Below are positions 11,613 through 21,538 of a DNA stretch of 64,000 nt, piece by piece. The notes below the pieces were generated by a model. The model searched no databases and was not told the origin of the DNA. It saw nothing but the letters and a program-made list of their open reading frames with translations. The DNA is from Undaria pinnatifida. Taxonomy: Eukaryota > Sar > Phaeophyceae > Laminariales > Alariaceae. The position numbers and the translations under genes were made by a program. Position 1 is the first letter of the stretch. The number at the start of each line of letters is the position of its first letter. The stretch covers positions 1,949,001 through 2,013,000 of the forward strand of contig JABAKD010000025.1 in assembly GCA_012845835.1 (NCBI GenBank), in the 5' to 3' direction.

Positions 11613-11835
11613 CTTTAGCGATTCTATTGCGGATTCCTCTCTCGAAATGACTACTAAAACACTATAATTAGTATAATAGCACCTGAAGCTCAAGACCCCA
11701 AAGGAACAGGGGCGAGTCACCCGCATGTATTTGCTATGCTATCCCCTTTCCCCGTCCTGTTTTGCCGTTTGCGGTGAGTGAACCCCGAGCCATTGCGAAA
11801 AGGACCCGAAAAAAACAAAACAACGTAACCCCCCG

Positions 11836-12165
11836 TTGCCTAGTTGGGGAAAACCCGACGTGCTCCGTCCCGGCATAGTAGGGAGATGCGAGGGTCTTTG
11901 GTCATACGACTACGGCCATGCACAAGCTCAGTGCACCCCCCTCTCCTACCACCCCGTCTTATACGAGCGGTTCTTGGAGGGATGCAGTCCACCCTTCATA
12001 CGACTCGCCGAACACCTGACGGCGCTTCGCGCTTGGTGCAAGCAAAGTGTGCCTAGTTGGTGAAAACCCGACGTGCTCCGTCCCGGCATAGTAGGGATGC
12101 GAGGGTCTATGGCCATACGACTACGGCCATGCACAAACTGAGTACACCCCCCTCTCCTACCACCG
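11836..12165 (+). repeat. family D repeat, partly tandem
   Basis: The 3' half (AAAACCCGACGTGCTCCGTC through CTACGGCCATGCACAA and a C-rich tail) occurs twice, separated by the 5' half (GCGGTTCTTGG, CACCCTTCAT). The tandem period is therefore about 220 bp. Confidence 0.7.
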
Positions 12166-12589
12166 TAGCGTTGGTCTTACCAAGGCTGGGTCCCTTGTCT
12201 GGGAGTGGGTTCGTTCTACACTAACCCCTTCAGAATCACGCCCTCCCGGCTTTCTTATATTTTCCTGAAACATGTCAGCCTGGGCCCTTCTTATTGGCCT
12301 GTTTTTTTGGCACTACTAGGTGTCCTGGATATGCAATGCCCGCACCTTTAGTGATCTACTTCGAAGTATTACAGTAATGATAACTCTTTGGGAGTGTCGC
12401 TCGACGTTACACAGCGACCAAGAAAAAAAAAAATGCTTGGTTTGTTCGACACATTACCGACCGGAAAAATAAACGGAAATAGTTATCCTTCCTACTCATG
12501 AAACGCTTTGGGAGTTCGTTCGACGATACTAAGGACAACAGGCAATACGCTGAGCTTACTTACGGGTAGTTCGACATAAAAGCCTGCTG

Positions 12590-13210
12590 GAATGAAAACC
12601 CCCAACTCCAATCATAACGCTATTTTGCCGTACACTACAAAAAAAGAAGTTCCCATTCAGAAAGCCTTTCTACTAACTGTAGATGATGTACAACCATGCG
12701 GTATCCATATACCACCTCCAATCAAGACGCCGTTTTGGTGGTTTCCCCCCGCGCTGGCAGTAGAACACTCCACTCCGAAGGGGAACTACTAACATAAAGC
12801 TCTCGTGCGCCTTCCAGCGACCCTCTCCAATAAAAACTTCCTCCCAGGGTTCCGGCTGACGTCATAAAAGCAATCAAAATACACCCGGCATACCTCGCGC
12901 GCTCGTTCCAGTGATTCCCTCTATCCAATAACGCCATTTCGGGGATTCGTCCGATGCTATACGCACTAAACATTGTATTGTTCCAAAATACATCTTACGA
13001 GTATAGCGCGCGCGTTCCAGCAATTAAAACTCCAAACAAACATAACGCCCATTCGGGGTTCCGGTCGATATTGGAAGCACTCAACAAGAGCGGCAACTCG
13101 CGGTGACAGCTGTTGACACAAAAACTACCGGGTTTTCGACTCTTCTCTCCATCAAAACGCCATTTGGGGCTTTTGTTCGACGTTAGAAATTGAACAGTTC
13201 ACTACGAAAA
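12590..13210. repeat. family G degenerate tandem array, part 2
   Basis: Further units with CCAGTGATTCCC, AATAAAAACG or CAAAACGCC, and TTCGTCCGAC or TTTGTTCGACGTTA, at about 80-100 bp spacing. The units are strongly diverged. Confidence 0.55.
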
Positions 13211-13417
13211 TCATTCGACGTACCGCGCATGCGCCTGTCCGTGATATCGTCTACCTGGTAGTCGTTACCCATGTTTTTTTTCCCCATCCATCTCGCCCCA
13301 TCCGTTATCTTTGCAGTTTTCTCTCCCCCCCCCACCATGTGGTACGGCACCCACGAGGCAGTTACATAGTAACACCCATTGCTCTGGAGTGGCCACACCA
13401 AAAAATAAAGTAACTCA

Positions 13418-13680
13418 TTGGCGCTGTCATCCATAAGCAAGAAAGTAGGCACAAGGTGCCGAAGTCCGTCTTACGAGCGGTTCTTGGAAGGATGCAATTC
13501 ACCCTTCATGCGACTCGCCGAACACCTCACGGCGCTTCGCACTTGGTGCGAGCAATGTCTAGCCTGGTTGGTGAAAACCCGACGAGCTCCGTCCCGGCAT
13601 AGCAGGGGTGCGAGGGTCTATGGTCACACGACTACGGCCATGCACAAACTGATTACACCCTCCCCCCCCCCCCCCCTTTC
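13418..13680 (+). repeat. family D repeat
   Basis: GGCGCTGTCATCCATAAGCA, then GAGCGGTTCTTGGAAGGATG, CGACTCGCCGAACACCTCAC and GAGCTCCGTCCCGGCATAG, ending in a poly-C tract near 13660-13678. Confidence 0.75.
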
Positions 13681-14094
13681 GTAATCCAAACCGCCGGGAG
13701 TCAAACAACAGGCATTCCTCCCCCCGTCCCAGATACGTACATGCTACTATTTTATTTTGCGCGAGAACATTTCAGCATATTCTTCCCGCGTCGACTCTTG
13801 TCATTCTTTGCAAAATAACGCGTGTTGCCCTTGGAGGGACTCCATCTTGCGAGAATCGACCTCATCACTCTGTTCTGAAATATAAGGACCGTTTCGGTAT
13901 CAATATTAGTACCAAAAGGTACTTACATTTACACCCAGAATGATAACAGGTTCGATGCTTACCACGAGACCGCCGGGGACGCCGGTTGGCCTGAGGTTTG
14001 TCATTCAAAGCTGGAACTACAAAAAAGAACGGTAAACAGCCAGTACATTTGCTGAACTGTTTGGACATAAAGCTACCAGATTATTTGCTAAAAG

Positions 14095-14190
14095 ACAATA
14101 TCGCATCCGCAGACGCCCATGGTGTTTTGGGCTGCGCGACAAAGGACGAAATACTATCGCCCCCTTCGTGCGCATACCATTGCACTCCGA
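14095..14190 (+). repeat. dispersed repeat pair member (mate at 17.72 kb)
   Basis: Shares ATCGCATCCGCAG and GCCCATGG and a diverged downstream segment with 17725-17815. Only two copies seen; class unknown. Confidence 0.4.
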
Positions 14191-14280
14191 AACATACCCT
14201 AAAACACAGTGCGCGCCGCCTTCCACCAGAAGATTCCTCCCCTTCAACACGACTTCTGGTGGGCTTCGTCGGACGCTGAA

Positions 14281-14712
14281 AACACATCAAAAGCGCGTGT
14301 TTGTGATGCTGATTCGACGCATGGTACTCTGAAAGCACAACAAAAAACGTGTGTTTGCGAAGCTGTTTCGACGCATGGTACTCTGAAAGCACAGCAGAAA
14401 ACGTGTGTTTGCGAAGCCGTTTTGACGCATGGTACTCTGAAAACACAACAAAAAATGTGTGTTTGCGACGCTGTTTCGACGCATGGTACTCTGAAAGCAC
14501 AACAAAAAACTGTGTTTGCGAAGCTGTTTCGACGCATGGTACTCTGAAAACACAACAAAAAACGTTGGTTTGCGAAGCTGTTTCGACGCATGGTACGCTG
14601 AAAGCACAACAAAAAACGTGTGTTTGCGAAGCTGTTTCGACGCATGGTACTCTGATAAACACAACAAAAAACGTGTGTTTGCGAAGCTGTTTCGACGCAT
14701 GGTACCATAGAG
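14281..14712. repeat. 54-bp minisatellite, 8 units
   Basis: The unit begins TTCGACGCATGGTACTCTGA and ends GTGTTTGCGAAGCTG; units start at 14313, 14367, 14422, 14475, 14528, 14582, 14636 and 14691. As 54 is a multiple of three, several long frames on both strands stay open (18-residue periodic peptides such as STHGTLKAQQKTCVCEAV). No start context, intron or homologue argues for expression, so I call it a repeat. Confidence 0.9.
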
Positions 14713-15098
14713 GCGCGCACCATTTTTTTTCTGAGGGGCTGCTCGGTCGAGGAGCTTCATACCCCTCCCAAAATTCCAAGGCTAGCCTACAAGTACATGC
14801 AATAGGGGATATACACTACCGGACTTGAGCCCCCCGCACGAGTTAACTCTATGCCTGACCAATTGTACAGCAGGGGAGTTATTAATGTTGTTTTACCCCC
14901 TTTTGGGCACTTTTTTTTCACTGACTTGGTGTTACTCGCGCGAGTGACCCCCGTTGTCCCTTGCGGTGAGAGTGTTTCTTTCGTGCCCTGCTTAAAACAT
15001 TCTCGATGTTAGTGCGAAAACGGATGGTTAGCTACGCTGCAACAAAAAAAAATCGCCGAACGTGTCTTTGTCGGAGGTGAGGTGCAGAGCCACTCGCG

Positions 15099-15235
15099 CG
15101 AGTATGATATGGTATGATATGGTATGGTATGGTATGATATGATATGATATGATATGATATGATATGATATGGTATGATATGATATGGTATGGTATGATAT
15201 GGTATGGCATGATATGATATGGTATGATATGGTAC
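15099..15235. repeat. (TATGA/TATGG)n pentanucleotide array, left
   Basis: About 27 five-base units, mostly TATGA and TATGG in irregular order. A second array of the same units lies at 16736-16932. Confidence 0.95.
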
Positions 15236-15239
15236 TGTT

Positions 15240-16735
15240 AAATTAAAGGAGGGGGACACAGAGTGCCCCCTGCAGGTCTGCCAATTGGGCAGGTCTTCGG
15301 AGAGTACTCACTTTCGTTCCTTCGTAGAGATGTAGCTTTATTCGTTTCCACCAGAGCCCGGGATAGCTTCTGAGATCGGAGGCGCGTGCCTCCGATCTAA
15401 TTCCTAACTTCCCCGAATATAAACCGCCAACCTTATCATACGAAACCCATCCAAATGATCTCAAATTCGGATACCTACAGGCCTTTCGAGGCCGTATCTT
15501 AACACTAGCCCACCCTGATGAGTCGCATATGCAGAAATATGGGAGACTCGGGGAAACTCCGGTTCTACGAACTAGACCATGAGTCGAAGATGCGGCTCCT
15601 CAATCCCCACTCCCACACCTCTAACCGTCTGGCTATGGAGCCAGGAACACGCGAAGAAAAGCAGTAGAAAGAAAAGCAGACCCTACAGCAAGGCAATAGT
15701 CACCCATCAAAAACCTGCCGCATGCCGCCGGTGTGGCGGGGGGGGCAGAAAAGGCTCTAGAACCTGCCGCATGCCGCGGGTGTGGCGGGGGGGGCAGGAA
15801 AGGCTCTACGGTAAACCAATCACAGAAAAGGTACTATGGCGAGGCGAGCCCTCGTCGATATGGAGGGGAACACAGGCGCTAACACAAGGGAGAAGTCATG
15901 CGAAAAACCTCCCGCGGGCCATCGGCAAGGCGGGGGGTTAGACGAGGAAACGACTAATACCCGGGATGGAAGGTGTCAACACCTACAGCCCCGCTAGGGG
16001 AGGAAGTGTTTAGACAAAAAAAAATCAGAACAAATACAACACACAAAACATATAAGATGACACACAGACCCGTACACTGGTCGCCCCCCGGCTCTGGGCT
16101 GAGGAGGGCGTCGGCAGGGCGAATTTGAACTATGACAAAAAGGCGACAGCCCTGCGCCTCAGATAGTGGCGTTTTACCCGAACCCTGACCCGGCACTGAA
16201 CAGGGGGTTCGGCAGGACAGAAAAAAAATGGAAAGAACCGCCCCAAAACTCGACAAAGACCCTCAGGACACTACGAACGACCCAAAGACAAAGACGCAAA
16301 ACTCATACCTCAAAAAAATGAAGAACTATCGAGAAGCGGTGGTGGCTTGGAAGTCAACTGGCCACGGCCGCGCCTCGAGATTCGTCTACGTTACGTTGGA
16401 TTCCCCGAGGAAACGCACTGGCGATGTGAACTTGCAAGCACCAAGAGCCTCGTACGGCTCCCGTTGAAGTCGTGTAGCGCGCCGGGGGAAGAGGGAGTTT
16501 AATCGGTCCCGGGTCGTCCAGAAAGCGGACCAGGTATACCTTGTCCTCGGTAGTGCTCGCGCTGATTTTTCCTAGCCATCATAAACCATCGTCTCCCTTG
16601 TAGCAAAAGTGGGCTCCCTTAGGGAGTACTGTGTCGTGGTAGCGACGGAGCCAATCGGCGCGGGGAACACAGGCGTAGCCCGGCGCTAGGAAACGTTCCC
16701 CGTTGTTGCGGGAGAGCTCACGCTGTGCCGCACAG
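15240..16735 (+). mobile_element. possible retroelement body between two pentanucleotide arrays
   Basis: About 1.5 kb of more complex sequence bounded by identical-type arrays. It holds a perfect 11-bp-stem hairpin at 15373-15398, a 49-bp direct repeat (AACCTGCCGCATGCC at 15712 and 15761), a 120-codon basic frame 15579-15941 (+) and a 79-codon frame 16228-16467 (+). No RT, endonuclease or gag motif is recognisable. A LINE with a microsatellite tail is one reading. A host segment captured between arrays is another. Confidence 0.35.
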
Positions 16736-16932
16736 TATGATATGGTATGGTATGGTATGATATGGTATGATATGGTATGATATGGTATGATATGGTATGA
16801 TGTGATATGGCATGATATGATATGATATGGTATGATATGATATGGTATGATATGGCATGATATGGTATGATATGGTATGATATGGTACGGTATGGTATGA
16901 TATGATATGATATGGTATGATATGGTATGGTT
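16736..16932. repeat. (TATGA/TATGG)n pentanucleotide array, right
   Basis: About 39 five-base units, the same as in the array at 15.1 kb, with rare TATGC/TGTGA variants. Confidence 0.95.
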
Positions 16933-19195
16933 TATGGTGGAAACCCGGTAGCGAAAGTTAGGGGTACGCCTCTACCGAAGCCTTGATGACTTCACGGACA
17001 ACAGCACCTTGTGGCTGATCCTGCTGGCGGAGCGAAGCATGCCGCCCCACGGCGTACTCACATCGCAAAGTTAAGACTAAAACAGGGGGGTCACTCTAGC
17101 GCGAGCAGGAAAAACAAATAAAAAAAAAATTGACCCTCCACCCCCCCCCAACCGCATCCGTTGGACCAGTCCAGTCAAAAGCTGACTTGGTCTACAGTTA
17201 GACGAAAAAAAAAAAACGCGTGCCACGATCGAGTAGGTGCACACCAGTTTCTTTCTTCAAGGTTTCTCAATCTGGGAGCTTAAGACCTCTCTACCAAACA
17301 CTGATTCGGACAAAGCTAAACCTGCTTTATCGCGGATGAAAAATCCCGTCATGACGGCCTATTAATAGCTACACGACGAGAACCACGACAAAAATAAATG
17401 GGGCGTATTGCCGACTATAGTATCAACAAGTTAAGAAGCCCCGTCACTCACAAAACATTTTCGCCAAAAAAAGGTACACCTCTATCGCTCTCTGATGAAC
17501 AATCCCACGGCCGAGCTACAGCAGCAAGAACACGACGAAAAAAAAAGTACTGCCAAAACAAGCATGAAAAAATGCTTTCGACGATTTTGAAGCAAGGTGG
17601 GTTAAGGTGCTCTTCTTATCTTTCAGAAAAACGTTTCAGCCCAGCCAAACGGTGCTACTTGTTATCGTACCTGGTAGCAAGCGCCTTTCGACCGAAAAAT
17701 CTAACCGGTTTTTCGGCTAGAACAGGATCGCATCCGCAGGCCCATGGAGATTGGGGTGCGTAAAAGGAGGCATATCTTTGGGTCTCTTTTTGCGCACGCC
17801 ATTGCCCATGGGTCGGCAGATACGACCCTCCCGCGCAAAAACGCGAAAGACGCCTTTTGCGCCCAGCCGAAAGCATGTCTCTCTGTGCCCCCGGTATTTC
17901 CATACGTACTGAACATCTTTGAGCAAGCTAATACTGTCAGCGATATAAAAGTGTATTGTTTCCCCCTGATCCCCTGCATTACAGGCACAACGGATCTTGG
18001 AAACCTGTTGGGACTTCATTCGCAGGGTTGAGTCCCGCCGACGGCGCCAATTATTAAGGTATTTGGCCCCGAAGCTATCATACCGGGAACATATCAACCA
18101 CTTACTCTACAGTGTATACCCAATATTGGCAAGCCTTCTATCGGCGGTCTACGCCATAGTATATTCTGTCCGTTGGCGTTCTAGTTCCACCACGTGCGGT
18201 AGGCGCGGTGACACTGTGAAAGAACACAACTTGGAGAAATCAACAAGTGCCGCATCTAAAACCTGAACTAAAACAATCGTAAGGGGGGCGGGGGGGGGGG
18301 GGGCTAAACAACGAGGAGGCGTTACGCCTAATGCGTGCGCGCAGTTCTCTGGTTGGTTGATGGAAAAAAACGTAGGCACCCTTCCTCGGGCAACCTCGCC
18401 GATCTAGACACCGTCTCGCTTTCAGCGCCAGAGGGCAGCACGGCTCAAATCACCACGCATGCAGCGGCATTAGGCTATCATGCCACGTGCGCCACACCAA
18501 GTTTGGGGGGGGCACAGCCATTGAGTTGAGCTAGCAGCCAGCTGCTGACAGCTAGCAGCCAGCTGCTGCCTGGTACGTCAGTGGCTATCGCTTGCATCAA
18601 TCACGCCCCCCCCACTATTAGCTGAAACAAAAAAAAAGCGAAAAAGGAGGACACTTTTCAATGGCACACCGGCAGACAAGTCACTCCTAGTATATCATAC
18701 GCCCGACGCGCGCGTTTCCAAGCGTTAAAGAACGTCCGTACCGGACCAATATACCAGACTGGGCGGGAATGTAAGGAATATTGGTGTACTGACATCAATA
18801 TACGAACGGTCTCTATATTTCCGTCGAGAGTGGCACCTGTGGAAATATCTACCGGTCTGGCCACAAATATACTTGTGCCTTATATTTATGCTCAGACTGC
18901 TGTTCTTATGAAATTGCGGCCAGTTAGACGTCGAGAACTTTGGAGCAGTTGCTAGGCCAGGTGCAGGCATTTCTTTGGCCCAGCTGCCCAATTTTCGGGC
19001 AATTCTTGAATGGCCATTTCCTCGCGTTCCAACGTAACCGTGGCCAGTTATCGGAATCTTGGGCAAAAATACGAGGCCTGTTGCCTGCCGGAGTTTACAA
19101 CAAATCATGTACCTGGTACTAGTTGCCCGAATTTCCACCCCTTCCTCAACCAAAGCGCACGCCCAAGGCTCGAAGCCAGCAGTAAAAAAAAGTCT
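16933..19195. other. intergenic, no gene seen
   Basis: Contains a repeat mate of 14.1 kb at about 17725-17815, G- and C-runs, and a short direct repeat of AGCTAGCAGCCAGCTGCTG at about 18531-18568. No supported frame. Confidence 0.5.
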
Positions 19196-19197
19196 GC

Positions 19198-19227
19198 GAG
19201 GCGAGGCGAGGCGAGGCGAGGCGAGGC
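19198..19227. repeat. (GAGGC)n microsatellite
   Basis: Six GAGGC units just beyond the 3' end of the minus-strand PUB-domain gene. Confidence 0.85.
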
Positions 19228-19243
19228 AAGTTAAGAGATGAAA

Positions 19244-21504
19244 TCAAGCCCCCAGTCCGACACGGGCATAACTCGCTGCAATCTTCGCGCGCCTCTCCTG
19301 CGCGGTCTCCTTAGAGGATGATTCCTCTGCATCCCCGCCCCCGTCGGCAACTCCTACAACTCTACGGCCGCCACCGTCTGATTGGGTGTCGCGCAGGAGC
19401 GGCCGGGCATCGGCCGCGGCGGCGGTGGTGGTGGCGGATGCCTTGGCTGCTGCTGCTGATGCTTTGGACTCCATGTCGGCTTTTAGAGCGTCTTGGAATT
19501 CTTTGTCCTATTCGCCGTGTGTAGAGCGGAAAGGTTCGGGGGGGCGGGTTGGGGGGGGGGGAGTTAAGTAAGCTAGGGCGAGGAAGCACCCAATTGGCTA
19601 CTGGCCCGTTTGAGCTCGGGTGAATTGAGCGGTTGAGCATTGATGGAAACCAGCCGGCACCAATCCCTCCGCTTTGGTCACGCCGTTCCGTCTTTGCCAA
19701 GAAAGGAGTAAAAGTGGGACGGTGAGATAAACAAAATAATCGCACGTGCAGGACAACCGCGACCGATACGAGGAAGTTCCTGGGGGAAAAACAAAAATAT
19801 TGAGGAATTGATGGAGAAAAGAGACGAAACGCGGAAGCAACACCGGCTGACGAGATGCACCAGGTTTTCCCAAAACGTAACGCATGCGCATGCGCGACAA
19901 CCGTGAGCAATATGAAAAATCTTGCGCGGTAAAAGAAAGGCGCGGGGTGCTCTCAGAAAAATAAACGAAACATGGAGGCAATAACAGACAAACGGTGACG
20001 ATGAGCGAAAAAAAGAAAGGTGAAACGATACGAAACGGACGCATGCTAGTGCGAAAGGGGAATGCAGTTTTTCGGTAAAAAAAAACAAATCTCAATGACG
20101 GGGCTTCTTGAACCCGAACGGTGGGAATGTCTTGTCGTTCTTGTTTATGGATACGATTTTTTTTTTTTTTTCTCTATACCTACCGTAGCACGATTGAAAG
20201 ACGAGGAGACACGAAAGGAAACAAAGTCCGACGGCATAACTGCGACTCTTGCGACATGTTTTTTTTTTTTTTGGTGTACCGACGGTAGCAAGTGTCAAAA
20301 GACGGTACCTGGTATTACGAACAAAATAACGCCTACCATACGGGATAACTGCGACCAATGGGAATTTCCTGCGGGAGAAGACGAAAACACGAGGTCATGG
20401 AGAACCAAACGAAACGCAGTAAAATATACATGGATACGACCAAAGATGTCGGTTGACGTAATTCTTACCCCTTGACGGGCAGCCGTCAAGGTACTCCAAT
20501 CCACACACTAAATCTAGTGTGATAACTCCAAAGATGCCTTGACGGGTCAAAACTAGACCGTCAACCGACACCTACGCCGAGATAAAAAGTAACGGTTGCG
20601 GGACAACCTCGACGAATAAGATCTTCTCGCAGGGTAAATAAATAAAAAAACGTGACGGGAGTTCGTGGAGAATTTAATGGAAATCGGAAGGAATAAAACG
20701 GGACGGCGAAATAGCAAAGAAAGTAACGCCGACGGGACAATCGCGATCGAATAAGAACGTCCACCTGCTGCTTCCGGAGACGGGAAAAGTCGCTCTCTTC
20801 TGCCGACGGCGTCGGCTGGGAACCGATTGCGAGCAGTTGCAACGCCTTTGTCATGTTAGCGGCGTCCTCTTGGGGTGCTGCCCTCGAACCGCCTGCCGAT
20901 AAAATCGTAACGCGGTGGCAGGCGGAGTGGCAGAGGTTACGGGCGGCGGCAGGCAGGCAGGCAGGCAGGCAGGCGCGAGACCGACTCACCCGGGCTCGTG
21001 GTCTGCAGTGGACTCTCCGGAGAATTACTCACGGGAAAAAAGATGCGGGATGTCATAGAGTAAGGACGTAAGAAGGTCTCATCACGGTACATGTATGTAC
21101 GATCTAGGTGATCTAGGTGATCTAGATGATCTAGATCGTGTAAGAAACCCGATGTGTGAATAGCACTGGCGGGGTCGCGCAAAACCGACAAAGAAGAAGG
21201 CGCAACCCAATTCATTCATTCAGTACTGCAACAGCGGAAGTTATCCATTCGCAAATAACCAATACACCAGTCACAGACATAATCATGTAGTACCCCTCCG
21301 GTGGCACTCTGCGGCTGCGTCTCACCGCCCCTTGTATCGGCCCCGGCCATTGCTACCGCTGCCGCCGTTGTTGACGCTGCCCGAGGCACGACGTGTTCCT
21401 CCAGCGCTCTCCCAAAGCATTCCAGCATATTAATGTGCAAGGCCGACGTGGGCTCGCGCGACACCCACGCATAATCCGCTCGACCACCCTCGCTCTCGCC
21501 GGCG

Positions 21505-21538
<34 letters not shown>

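Noticed and set aside
14081-14779. 232-codon minus-strand frame
   Set aside because: It is produced by the 54-bp minisatellite, whose period is a multiple of three; no independent evidence of coding.
15516-15575. Hammerhead-ribozyme-like core (CTGATGAGTCGC .. GGGGAAAC)
   Set aside because: CTGATGA is present and GTC/GAC can pair, but the GAAA does not follow stem II directly and stems I and III do not form. Too far from the consensus.
16040-16300. Possible small structured RNA from GC-rich inverted motifs
   Set aside because: Only short, scattered complementarities; no consistent fold or family resemblance.
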